From Aquilaria yunnanensis (taxonomy: Eukaryota; Streptophyta; Magnoliopsida; Malvales; Thymelaeaceae): a DNA stretch of 64,000 nt. Below, piece by piece: positions 44,998-55,873 of the stretch. The notes beneath the pieces were generated by a model. That model was not told the DNA's origin and searched no databases. It saw nothing but the letters and a program-made list of their open reading frames with translations. Both the position numbers and the translations under genes were made by a program. Position 1 is the first letter of the stretch; each line of letters starts with the position of its first letter. The DNA is taken from positions 77,385,992 through 77,449,991 of the forward strand of contig CM077600.1 of assembly GCA_039654915.1 (NCBI GenBank), written 5' to 3'.

Positions 44998-46113
44998 TGA
45001 TGTGAACCCCGATGGTATAAAGACCATGAAACATGCCCAAGATGTTATTGAAGCTCCACAAGACATCAAAGAGACTAGATTTATAGACCCCCAACCCTAA
45101 TCAACCTGTGACTAGAAACGAGAAGTATAAGAACACCAAGAACACAAGAACACTTGTGCACCAAGGTAGTCCACAAAGAACCAAAGAGAAATTCTCTTCA
45201 AAGTAGCAATATTATTTCATGTCAAGGCTGTTGTTTTACAACCAGAATATATGCCTATTTATAGGCCTAAACTAGGGTAAAAGACTCAACAAAATTTGCA
45301 GCCCAAGTCACCTAGGAAACCTAGTTACAAACGACTCAAGAAACCCTAGTCAAACTAGGATTCCTACACCTTTTTAACACATGTTTAAGGTGTGCAGCAA
45401 ATTCCATTTATCCTAAGTGACCTGAATCACTTCCATGGCCTAAATAACATCCTAGATAATGTAAATAAACAAGAAAATAAAATAGAATACGTGACAACAC
45501 AAGATTGGCCATAAAAACCCCAAAATGGTCTTCTCAGGTGGTTCTTGCTTGTGTCTTCAACTTCAAGCTGAAATTCAAACTTGATACAGCCATTATTCTC
45601 AACATTCAAAGCATGAAAGTTGTATATCTCTTTCTTAGCTTTGAAATCACACCTAAATAACACAAAATGGACATCTAAAGCCGAAGATATACCGAAAATA
45701 CTGCAACTACTTTTGAACCAACGATGACTCATAAATCACGAATTTAAAGTTAAATTGGACCACCTTAAGGTGAAAACTGAGTTTCATGGTCTTCATATGA
45801 TTTGTAGCTCCAGAAGTTAGCTTTCCAATGAATCAAGAATCACTCAATTCCAATCTGTTTAGCTCAAGATATAAGTTTTCTACCAGAACATCACCAATTT
45901 GTCAACATCCAAGCTTGGCCATCATCTCCATATGATTCCTTCCATGTTCTAGTAGCTCCTTGCAAAATTCCATGTCCATTCTCCATGAAGAAGCTTGAAA
46001 CAAAGGCTTGTAGTGTAGTAGTGAGTTCCTTAGCCTTCTTCCTTGTCAATGGTCCACTAGTTATCTTCAATGGATCCTTGCGATCCTTGGTTGTGCCTTC
46101 TTTAATCATATCA
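44998..46113 (-). mobile_element. 3' LTR of element C (1116 bp)
   Basis: In plus view it starts TGATGTGAACCCC and ends CATATCA. It is preceded on the minus strand by the polypurine tract at 46114-46127. It contains about 107 bp (about 45837-45943) that the 5' LTR lacks. Confidence 0.88.
45256..45263 (-). promoter_or_regulatory. TATA box in element C 3' LTR
   Basis: The minus strand reads TATAAATA within cctataaataggc. The same motif stands at 49997-50004 in the 5' LTR, where it would drive element transcription. Confidence 0.6.
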
Positions 46114-48830
46114 GCTCCCCTCTCCTTAGAAGGATTCATCCTCGATTCAAAACCTGAATTAAAAAGGGGAATTGAATCAATAACAATGAAATAATCAACA
46201 CATAAGCACTTACCTTTCACATAAGCACCAATAGCATGGAATGCTTGTGTATGGAGCTTTAATCTTGTGAAAAACCTGAACCAATATCCAAATGCAATGA
46301 TAATTTTGATACCTCCAGGGTCAAAGACAAAGTTAGAAGGAATTAGCACAACAAATCTGAAATTTTGCACAATTTTCATCTTAACTCTAGGCATCACTTT
46401 CATTGCCTTCGCCATCTCAAAAACATTATTCCCAAAGCTAGGAAAAGTGTTGGAAGAATTTACCTTGGGGATGCTGTATGCACTCAAAACAAATGGACCT
46501 AAACTCACACAAGTGTTATGGTTTTGATAAGCACAAGTTATGCATGTCAAGACAATAGTTTGCATAGGCCAAAATAAATAAGAATTGAACACAATGTGGC
46601 CTAAACTAATAACAAAACAAGGATGCATGAATTTCACAAAAATCCTAAGCATTTTAAATGAAACAAGATTGGAGTAGATAGGATTAAGTGAAACCAATTT
46701 AGTAGCAAACTTATTTTTGCATGTATATGCACAACAATGCATGAAATTTGTGAATGGGATGTGACGCAAAACAAAGGACTCAACATACCTCCTTAAAAGG
46801 CTGAATTTAAAACCAGAATTTTCACTCAAAACAAAAACTTTCAGGTTTGGACATAAAGTAAAAAAATCAATGGTCAAAAGTTTGTGTAATGGATGTGTCA
46901 AGATAAAGAAATGCTTGCTGGAAATTAAAGATTGACACACAAAAATGGGCTGAACATGAATGGCAATCAAAGAAGTATGTAATGTATGTGTATGAGCTAA
47001 TTTATGCATGAAAAATTCCAAAGAAGTAGATTTAACTTGAGGCAAAACAAAATAATGTGAGATGGATGCAAAACAAACAAATTCAAAAACAAAAGACACC
47101 AAAATAGATTTTTCTTTAGAGAAACTCAAGCAATTCCAAAGAGGATTTGACAAAATCGAAGAATTAGAAGCTTCAAAACCATATTTTGTCGAAGTTTCAT
47201 GCTTACTTCCTTCTCTTAATCCAGTTTCATGAACACCATTTTTCAAAATAACATTGCAAGCAAACACTTGTTGTTTGAGATTTTCATGCAAAACCACATA
47301 AAATCTAGGTGTTAGGAAGAAATACATTACAGTGGTTGGACATAGTCTCCAAGTATCTTCCTTAAGTGTAGGAACCACAAAAGTTTCATCTTTGCACTTA
47401 CTGGCTTCGGGTGGAGTTGCAACAATTTCATCCCCTTGAACCATAGGATAAGAAATAATGCTAGGCAAACTTTTGCATATGAAATCACTTGGACTTACCT
47501 CAAATTGTTCCCTTTCAACCTCCTTTGTTGGTTTGATGCATGGGACATGACTTTGAATATTGGGAACACCAACTTCTTGGATGGCCAGCAACTCACTTGA
47601 TTCTTGAAGTTCATATTCACTTAATTCCTGAAAAGAAGACAACACAACACTAGAAGAAGACTCCATTATGTTAGATGAAAGTATGGCTTCTCTGTAGGTC
47701 TTTCTCTCTTCACTCGACTTGGGTTCATTGCACTCTTGTCTTCTCTCAACTTCACACTCAATTTCTTCTCTCGGGAACTCTCTACTCTTCTTCCCCTCAT
47801 GTTCACTCTTCTCACTCAATCTCTCAGTTCTTCTCTCGATTTTCCCCTCATCACTCTTGCCCTCAACTTTCCCCTCTTTTTCTTTTCTCTCAACCTCACT
47901 TTGAAGTTTCCTTTGATCCTCCAAGACTTGTTGTGGTGAAAGTGGTACAAGCATGATTGACTTTTCTTGTTGAGGCCGAGACAAGTCTCCTTTTATGGCC
48001 TCCACTTTTGGCTTGGGTACTTCTCTCACATCCTTGGTCCATGCTCATCTCCATGTAGAAATTCCTCCTTGAGACATCTTGGATGCCTTTGCTCTCTTGA
48101 TGCTCCTTTCAGCCTTAATGGCATGATGAAGTAAATCCTCCATGTTGACATAAGGCACCATCTCTACTTTGTTGGCAATCTTAGGATTGAGACCGTTAAT
48201 GAATCTAGCAATGGTGGTCTCCTCATCTTCCATGATGTTGGCTCGGGTCAAGGTCATTTCCAAGTCTTTATAGTAGTCCTCCACACTCCTTTGGCCTTGC
48301 ACTAGCCTTTGAAGCTTAAGGTGTTGATCTATAGTATAGTAGCTAGGAACAAATCTCCTCCTCATCAAGGCTTTAAGGGCTCTACATGTGTGTATGGGCT
48401 CCTCCCTATTCCTTCTCCTAGAAGTAACATCCTGATTCCACCATACAAGAGCATAATCAGTGAATGTTATGGTAGCCAATTTAACTTTCTTTTCCTTAGA
48501 ATAGTGATGGCACTCAAACACCATCTCAATCTTTTGCTCCCACTCCCAATATGCATCTGGATCACTCCTCCCTTGGAAAGGTGGAATGGTGAGTTTAATC
48601 GAGCTTAGATTGTTGTCCTTTCTTGGCTCCCCCCTCCTTGGAAGCCCATGGTCATGCCAATGTCCTTCTTCCTCCTCGGGTTCTTCTCTCCTTGGACCTC
48701 TCCTTGGTTGCAAGATAGGATTTGGCCTCCTTGGCAATCTCAAGTCAATGTCCTCAATCCTCCCCATAGGTCTATTGAGAGTTTCTTGAACCTCTCTCAT
48801 GGTTGGCTCCTCATTGTGTCTTACTTCCAT
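45891..48830 (-). pseudogene. Element C gag polyprotein with long C-terminal extension (about 980 codons, one internal stop)
   Basis: The first part (48830 to 48045) is a gypsy gag: NNLSSIKLTIPPFQGRSDPD, YWEWEQKIEMVFECHHYS, LATITFTDYALVWWNQ and QRSVEDYYKDLEMTL. A single TGA (48045-48047) separates it from a 712-codon stretch in the same frame. That stretch has a charged Glu/Lys-rich N-terminal part, then a hydrophobic, Phe/Cys-rich part of unknown function. A conserved end follows: FGNNVFEMAKAMKVMPRVK, FDPGGIKIIIAFGYWFRFF, SRMNPSKERGAD and [15 protein letters not shown]. The last 74 codons lie inside the 3' LTR. No zinc knuckle is obvious. A MEG start upstream (48850) is followed by a stop, so I use 48830. 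Confidence 0.75.
46114..46127 (-). other. Polypurine tract of element C, inside the coding frame
   Basis: The minus strand reads AAGGAGAGGGGAGC immediately before the LTR start TGATATG. The same bases encode the SKERGA part of the reading frame. Confidence 0.8.
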
Positions 48831-48851
48831 CCTCCTATCCTCCTAGCCCTC

Positions 48852-49718
48852 CATACTCCTGAAAATAACAAAGATCCTCACAACACTCACCTCATGTGTT
48901 TCACTCAAAAGATGAACACTCAAAAACTCAATTTGTTAGTGAGATATTGCTATTCAAAGAGTTCTCAAAATTTCTAAGAAAACTATCCTCAAAGCACACA
49001 AGAAAAATTGAATTTTTTAAGAACTATTTTGACTCTAAAAGAGGTGGGCTAAACAAGCTTTAAAAGACTCTAGGAAGCTCTTGCAATTCATGATCAAAAG
49101 AACCACAAAGAAAGCTTTTTGGCTCAAAAACAATGGGATAGGTTTTGGGGCTCAAAACTTTCAACACTTTGAGAAAACTTCTTTTTGCAAGCTCTTTTGT
49201 TCTTTCTTTTTCTTTTCTTTTTTTTCCTTTCTTTTTTTTTTTGCTTGCTGTTTTGATGCTAAAAAAACTTTCTCCTTGAAGTTCCTTGCTACCAAATACA
49301 AAAAGTTAGTTTTCTATTCTGCCAAAACAAGAAACTATTGAAACTTGTACAATTTGAAACAACTTTTTTGATACTGAAACTCCCTGAACTTGGATCCTTC
49401 TTTTTTTGGTGTTTTCTTGAATCTAGGATGCTGGAAACAATGAAAACAAGAAAGATAAATATGGCTGGACATGGATTAGAAAGATAAGAAACAAACAAGA
49501 ACAAACGGATGAAAACCGAGAACACGAGGTAGCACTAGTTGACTTCTTTTTGTTGTTTTTGTGATGTTTGGATTTGAAACAAGGATAGAACAAAGAACAT
49601 ATGCCTAAAACAAGAAGAAAAAGGATTAAAACAAAGAATTAAAACATGAAATTACTGTAAAATTTTGAAATAAAAATGAAGACAAACAAGAACACAAAGA
49701 TATATCCTTCGGATGGAA
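48852..49718 (-). other. 5' leader of element C
   Basis: This untranslated region lies between primer site and gag. It is AT-rich with a long pyrimidine run (plus view) at 49195-49245. No gene is seen; frames at 49081-49341 and 49289-49525 are judged chance. Confidence 0.6.
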
Positions 49719-49720
49719 CT

Positions 49721-49736
49721 TGTGGCTCTGATACCA
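49721..49736 (-). other. Primer-binding site of element C (tRNA-Met type)
   Basis: The minus strand reads TGGTATCAGAGCCACA two to three bases after the 5' LTR end, the usual initiator-Met type site. Confidence 0.85.
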
Positions 49737-49738
49737 AC

Positions 49739-50747
49739 TGATGCGAACCCCGATGGTATAAAGATCATGAAACATGCCCAAGATGTTATTCAAGTTCCAC
49801 AAGACATCAAAGAGATTGGATTTGAAGACCCCCACCCCTAATCAACTTGTGACTAGAAACAAGAAATATAAGAACACCAAGAACACAGGAACACTTGTGC
49901 ACCAAGGTAGTCCACAAAGAATGAAAGAGAAATTCTCGCCGAAGTAGCAATATTATTTCATGTCAAGGCTATTGTTTTACAACCAGAATATGTGCCTATT
50001 TATAGGTCTAAACTTGGGTAAAAGACTCAGCAAAATTCGCAACCCAAGTCACCTAGGAAACCTAGTTACAAAGGACTCAAGAAACCCTAATCAAACTGGG
50101 ATTCCTACACCCTTTTAACACATGTTTAAGGTGTGCAGCGAATTCCATTTATCCTAAGTGACTTGAATCACTTCCATGGCCTAAATAACATCTTAAATAA
50201 TGTAAATAAACAGGAAAATAAAATAAAATACGTTACAACCCAAGATTGGCCACAAAAACCCCAAAATGGTCTTCTCGTGTGGTTCTTGCTTGTGTCTTCA
50301 ACTTCAAGCTCAAATTTGAACTTGCTACAGCCATAATTTCTCACAATTCAAAGCATGAAGGTTGTAGATCTCTTTATTATATTTGAAATGACACCTAAAT
50401 CACACAAAACAGACATCTAAAGCCAAAGATATACCGAAAATACTGCAATTGCTTCTGAACCAGCGATGACTCGTAAATCACGAATTTGAAGCTAAATTGG
50501 ACCCCCTTAACGTGAAAAAATGGTTTCATGGTATTCATATGATTTGTAGCTCTATAAGTTAGCTTTCTAATGAATCAATGTTCCAGCAGCTCCTTGCAAA
50601 ATTCCATGTCCATTCTCCATGAAGAAGCTTGAAACAAAGGCTTGTAGTGTACTAGTGAGCTCCTTAGCCTTCTTCCTTGTCAATGGTCCACTAGTTATCT
50701 TCAATGGATCCTTGCCATCCTTGGTTGTGCCTTCTTTAATTATATCA
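49739..50747 (-). mobile_element. 5' LTR of element C (1009 bp)
   Basis: In plus view it runs TGATGCGAACCCC to TTATATCA. It matches the 3' LTR apart from point changes and one deletion of about 107 bp at 50574. It repeats the coding tail [15 protein letters not shown] seen in the 3' LTR. Confidence 0.88.
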
Positions 50748-50752
50748 TAGCC

Positions 50753-51134
50753 AATGCATAGTCTCAATGATCCATCCTTCTTTTTCACAAAGAGAACAAC
50801 AGCTCCCCATGGTGAAACACTAGGCCTTATGAACCCTTTTTAAGAAGTTCATCAAGTTGCTTCTTGTGCTCATTCATCTCTGAGATAGGAATTCTATAAG
50901 GAGGAATGGATATTGGACTAGCTCTTGGTCATAGCTTGATCTCAAACTCAATCTCCCTTGGTGGAGGAATACCTAGCAGGTCTTTAAGAAAGACTTGTGG
51001 AAAGTCTCTCACTACAGGTATTCTGTTCACTTCCTCTTCATAGTACAATTCATTAAATGCATAACAATAATCATGCTCAGAAATCACAGGTACCTCATCT
51101 AGTACCTCTAGGCCCATGCCATGCATTTCATAAA
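50753..51134 (-). pseudogene. A3 reverse transcriptase, N-terminal part
   Basis: The minus-strand blocks are EVLDEVPVISEHDYC, VVRDFPQVFLKDLLGIPPP, EIEFEIKL, a stop region, ISIPPYRIPISEMN, and LRLCIGY just before the element C target site. It joins the YKRLNTVTI block at 44997 once element C and one target copy are set aside. Confidence 0.85.
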
Positions 51135-51620
51135 CTAAATCCTTAGAATCACTAATGCATGCACTTCACCATCAGGCAATGTGATTTTTCTGTTAGCACG
51201 ATCAATTCTTATGTTATGCATAGCAAGCCAATTCATACCCAGCACTATATCATACTTAGGAATGTCCAAGACTAGCAGATTAGTCATAACCTTAGTCTTT
51301 CCTAATACTAGCTCATAATCCTTAGCTAGGTTATTAGTGAAAAGACATTGACTACCTATTGTTTTCACTAAGGATGTCCTAGGCATGAATTCAATAGACA
51401 ATTTCATTGCATCAACAAATTTCCTTGCCACTATAGACATAGATGTACCAGTATCAAACAGAAAACTAACAGCCATACCATTAAGGTAAATGTTACCTCT
51501 TAGTGCTCCTCCCTGGTCTGATGTCTCTGGCCTTTTTGCTTGGAACACTCTGCTAGCTCTATGCACTGGAGGCCTTTGCACTGGAGGAACTGGTCTCTAA
51601 TGTCCCTCCCTGGCTGCTAC
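51135..51620 (-). pseudogene. A3 aspartic protease
   Basis: It would process gag-pol. GNIYLNGMAVSFLFDTGTSM carries the active-site DTG, here intact. KYDIVLGMNWLAMHNIRIDR is the second conserved block. The 148-codon segment is open and sits between zinc knuckle and reverse transcriptase as expected. Confidence 0.85.
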
Positions 51621-52800
51621 CTCTCTGGGCCCTACTCCAGCAGGTCTCACCGGACCTTGGTCTTCTGACCTTCTTCCTTGCACATGTGGGCAATCTTTAA
51701 TCCAATGATCCATTGCACCACACCTTAGGCAAGCCTAAGTATCAAAATAGCAAGGTTTCTTTCCATGAAACTTCTTGCAATTAAGGCACCTTAGGCCAGA
51801 GGACTTCCCCTTAACCTTGCCCTTACCACCAAGATGGGAACTCTTGGCAATACCCCTGCCATATGGTGGCATTTTCTGCTTTCCTCCTACCTGGCTACTT
51901 TCCCCTGGTCCACTGGGAAGGACTTAGTCCCATACTCCTCTTACTCTACTAATAGAGCTTTTTGCACTGCTTCATAGTAGGTGACTGCTCCAAAAGGTCT
52001 TATAGCCTTTCTGATGTCTGACCATAAGCCTCTGACAAATCCTCTGGCCTTTAACTCCTCCAGTCCATGATACTGAAGAGCATACCACACTAATTTATTG
52101 AATTTGTGCTCATACTCTAGGACACTAAGGTTGTCCTTCTTTAGAGCATCAAATTCAGCTTGCTTCATATCCTTGATGGCATCACTGATGTGTTACTCCT
52201 GAAACAACTGTATCTTTTCCTCACCTTTTGCCCTTCCGAATAGCATACGTATCTCTAGTGTTTCTTCGCCACATTTTTGCAGTACCTACGAAGTTGTAAG
52301 TAGCCAATGACACCTTCCTAGTGGAGTTGAATGGTATCCTTTCAAACATCTTTTCTGTGAAGATTAGTTACTCCTCAGCTCTTTTTGGTCCTACTCTTCC
52401 ATCAAACTGTGGACGCCTTAGTCCTTGGAACCTCACCAGCAATCTGACCTCATCTAGGCCTTCTAGATCCTCTATTCTCTATCTCCTGGATCTGTGAGAC
52501 TCCTCAGCATGGTGATGCTCTCTATGCCTTCTCTTGCCCCTTCTTTCATGATCTTCCTCAATCTCATTCCTAGTGGCGGAATGGTCATAGATTGAAGGAT
52601 TGGTAATGGAAACCTGACCAATCTCATATCTTACTCTTCTGCCTCTCAGATTTCTCCTATCCTCATCTCCCATCTCATCAACTTCAGCATTTCTATTTCC
52701 TATTCTTCCAAAAAGAGCAAGTTCAGATGTGTTCCTAGCTTTCTTTTCTAGTTCCTGCTGTGGATCCTAAACTGCTTTTGCCTCTACTACTTTAACTCCC
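51621..52800 (-). pseudogene. A3 gag with zinc knuckle
   Basis: From 52797 the minus strand reads an N-terminal acidic/Arg part (MGDEDRRNLRGRRVRYEIGQ at 52673), then the gag domain (LVRFQGLRRPQFDGR; QAEFDALKKDNLSVLEYEHK; KARGFVRGLWSDIRKAIRPF). The zinc knuckle CLRCGAMDHWIKDC lies near 51690-51735, with an additional Cys pair upstream (CLNCKKFHGKKPC). Stops break it at about 52477, about 52380, about 52190 and 51939. It abuts an LTR fragment directly, without a leader. Confidence 0.8.
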
Positions 52801-54407
52801 TAATGTTTGCATACTTGTCTCATTTTACATACAATACATGTACATGCATACATGCACTACATAATAGTCTTACGCACCCTAAGTTACAAGAGTGCTTGAG
52901 ACATAATGGACTCCAGAAATAGGATGTTGGACAGCTACCACATAACACAATAAGCACCATCACTAAAAATGCCAAATGTGTTCCTAAAATCACCAAACTT
53001 TCTAGATCACAACTAAATACATAGAAGTTAAAATAACTAAAATTTTAGATCAAAACTCAAATGAAAAAGGTCAATTTGAATGTGACCTTTCTGCTGGACC
53101 TGAAATGGAAAATTTGAGGGGAGTAAGTTTCATTGTGAAACTTAGTAAGGGAAACACTTGGTTTCTTAAGGAAATGAGACCCTTAATAAAACCTACATCC
53201 AAAGACACTAAAACACAAAACCACAATGCATATAAACAAGATATAGCAACCAAATGCAACAGCCATTCACAACCAACAAACACATGAAATGCAGCAGTAA
53301 CATAAACCATAGGTTAGTCCATAAAACATGCAATAAACTTAAGTAAATCACCATGGAAGCCCTCCTCAAGCTAATGCTTGGTCTTAGGACAATTTTAGGA
53401 CTAGTTAGTACTAACTTTGGGCTCTAGAAACCCTCACTTCAGTACCATCATTATGCACTTCACACTAGGTCACAAAACCTTCAATAAGTGCACTTTCCTC
53501 AGTAAGCTTGGTTCATCAAGCTCATGGCTCTCTTCCAAGCTAAGCCCTAGCTTCATGGATGCTTGAAAATGCATTAAACAATCCATGAGAGCAAGAGAAC
53601 CCTTACCAAGATGAGAAGGACAAATTTGAAGCTTGATCCTTGAAGTATTCAAGCAATAGCTCTAGTTTGCTTTCAATTGCTTCGTTTTTGCTTTCAACTT
53701 CAATCTTGGAGTATGGTGGCTATGGGGGAGCTATGAAAGAAATTTGGAAGAGGTTGTTGGCTGGTTGGCTCGAATATGAGAGATGAAAAATTGACTTTGG
53801 CTTCTTAAAGTAGCTTTAGGACACTAAACATCCTTATTAGCATTAATCATGATTTATGTCATTTTCTTTGCCCATAAGCATGATTTCTTTGCCCTAAACT
53901 TACTGGTCCACATTTTTCCCACCTTTCAGACTATTAATCAATGCATAGCCGCCTCCCTTATGGTGGGATAACCCCACAAATCTGCCCTTTGACTTAAGTC
54001 AAAAGCTTAAACACCTTAAGGTTTACACTAAGACATTTAGGTCCTTAACGGCTTTAGTGTTTCCTTTGTCCAAACTTGTCTTCCATGAGCAATTTTGTCC
54101 TCCAATAGCACTTTCATACCATTCGTATCCTTCCCATAACTCTCCAAGGCTCTTTCCTGAGAGTTTTGCAATTAAGTACCCAGATTTCCAAAACCTTACA
54201 AAAAGGTCCATAGGTTACTTGAAAAACAAGCAATCCTTAAAGATTTTCTTGGGGGCCAAGTTACCAACTTAGAACACTTTTAAGAAGGTGTTCATTATAC
54301 CTTTTTCCCTTCATACTTCAATCACTATGATGAGAGTTACACAATATAATAGTTTTTTTACCATTATGTCATACTTGTCGTTCTCCCATTTTTGTGAGGT
54401 GGTATCA
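52801..54407 (-). mobile_element. A LTR remnant upstream of A3 gag
   Basis: It matches the A LTR from its start (here TGATACC at 54407, mutated from TGTTACC) to about the equivalent of 5040; the last 0.85 kb of the LTR is missing. It serves as the degraded 5' LTR of A3. Confidence 0.85.
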
Positions 54408-54422
54408 ATCCTCCCTCCCTTA
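54408..54422 (-). other. Polypurine tract before the A LTR remnant
   Basis: The minus strand reads AAGGGAGGGAGGAT at the LTR start, so this LTR is also the 3' LTR of another A element. Confidence 0.75.
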
Positions 54423-54865
54423 AAAATTTTGGTCCTCCAAAATGGCCTTTAGCTTCCGGTATAATGTAGGATACCTTTCCATAAGGTCTTTCTCAGTTTC
54501 CCAGGTTCCTTCTCTTTCAAAGTCGTGTGACCATTGAACTTTAACCATGGGAATGACTTTGTTTCTTAACCTTTTGGTATCCTTGCCTTAGATAGCTATA
54601 GGTTTCTATTCATATGTCAAGTTAGGTTCCAACTGTATGCCTTCCACTACAATACCATGCTTTGTGTCCAATAGACACTTTTTAAGCATATTACTGTGAA
54701 AAACATTATGAACACTTGACATGCTTAGCGGTAAAGCTAACCTGTATGCTACCTTGCCAACTCTTTCCAAGATCTCATAAAGACCTATATATCTTGGAGC
54801 TAACTTGGTTCTTCTACCAAATCTGACAGTGCCTTTGGTTGGTGCAACTTTCAGCCGAATGTTAT
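54423..54865 (-). pseudogene. Integrase tail of a further A element
   Basis: Minus-strand sequence matches the A1 integrase end: the GPY/F-like region (54780-54860), the VHNVFHxxML block near 54700, and the chromodomain-like tail to 54430. It stops at 54865 against a plus-strand A LTR start. It lies upstream of the A3 5' LTR, so two A elements share this LTR in tandem. Confidence 0.8.
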
Positions 54866-54971
54866 TGTTACCACCTCATAAAAATGGGAGAATTACAAAT
54901 GTGTCATAATGGCTAAAAATGATTAAATTGTGTAATTCTTACAATAATGATTGAAGTGTGGGGGGTAAAAT
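54866..54971 (+). mobile_element. First about 106 bp of an A LTR, duplicated
   Basis: TGTTACCACCTCAT... to ggggtaaaa is a copy of the LTR start, immediately followed by another start at 54972. Confidence 0.8.
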
Positions 54972-55873
54972 TGTTACCACCTCACAAAAAAGGGAGAATT
55001 ACAAGTGTTGCATAATCATCAAAAAACCATTATATTGTGTAATTCTCTTCGTAATGATTAAAGTATAAGGGGTAAAAGGTATAATGAACACCTCCTTAAA
55101 ATTGTTCCAACTTGGTAACTTGGCCCCCAAGAAAAGCCTTTAAAGGATGCTTGTTTGTCAAGCAACCTATGGACTTTTTAGTACGATTTTGGAAATTCGG
55201 GTACTCAAGTGCAAAACTTTCACAAAAGAGCTTCGGAGAGTTATGAGAAGGATATGAATGGTATAAAAGTGCTATTGGAGGACCAAATTGCTCATGGAAG
55301 ACAAGTTTGGACAAAGGAAACACTAAAGGCATTAAGGACCTAAATGTCCTAGTGTAAACCTTAAGGTGTTCAAGCTTTTGACTTAAGTCAAAGGGTGGAA
55401 TTGTGGAATTATCCCACCATGGGGGACGCAGCCAAGGCTTGGTAAATGGGTCAAAAATGTTGGGACATGTGTTCCAGTGAGTTTAAGACAAAGAAACCAT
55501 AATTAGTGAGAAGGAAAATGACATAAGACAAGGTTAAGACTACTTAAGTGTCTTTAGTGTACTTCTGACTATTTAAGTAGTCAAGACCACATTTTCTTCT
55601 CTAAATTTTGGCCTCCACTAGCAAAAAGGAAGCCAGTCCTCTCCTCCACACTTCCTCCATATTCGCCATACCTTCAAACTCAAAACTACTTGCAATTGAA
55701 CTCAAGGAACCACAATTGAAAGCTATTTGGTGCTATTGCATGGGTGCACACAGGATCAAGCTCTAATTTTAGCATACCTATCAAGGTAAGGGTTCTCTTG
55801 CCCTCATGAGTTGTTTTTTGTATTTTCAAGCAACCATGGAGATAGGGCTAACCTCGGAAGAGAGCCATGAGCA
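54972..55873 (+). mobile_element. A LTR, 5' part (plus strand)
   Basis: It starts TGTTACCACCTCAC and matches 1373-2450. It is cut at gagccatgagca by the Copia-F LTR start at 55874. Confidence 0.85.

Larger units (their letters stand above)
44998..50747 (-). mobile_element. Element C: complete non-autonomous LTR retrotransposon (gag only), 5.75 kb
   Basis: Two LTRs (TGAT...ATCA ends) flank a gag-type reading frame, with a primer site and a polypurine tract in the right places on the minus strand. Target duplications are TAGTC (44993-44997) and TAGCC (50748-50752; one base diverged), inside the A3 reverse transcriptase. No protease, reverse transcriptase or integrase is present, so it would depend on enzymes from another element. 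This is the terminal-repeat gag-only architecture. Confidence 0.88.
37363..54407 (-). mobile_element. LTR-A gypsy element A3 (minus), carrying a B solo LTR and element C
   Basis: On the minus strand it reads LTR remnant (54407 to 52801), gag, protease, reverse transcriptase split by element C, RNase H, integrase, polypurine tract (42332-42346), 3' LTR (42331 to 37363, holding a solo LTR). The 5' LTR has lost its 3' 0.85 kb with the primer-binding site and leader. Confidence 0.8.

Noticed and set aside
45985..48977. Plus-strand frames of 60-109 codons opposite element C gag
   Set aside because: They are complements of the long gag frame, mostly Ser/Leu-rich mirror translations of Glu/Lys codons.
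49195..49245. Pyrimidine-rich run considered as a polypurine tract (minus)
   Set aside because: It is in the element C leader, far from any LTR start; simple low-complexity sequence.
50575..50747. First taken as a fragment of a second element C internal region beyond its LTR
   Set aside because: Matching to 45944-46113 and the TGAT...ATCA ends shows it belongs to the LTR itself; the apparent gap is a deletion of about 107 bp in this LTR.
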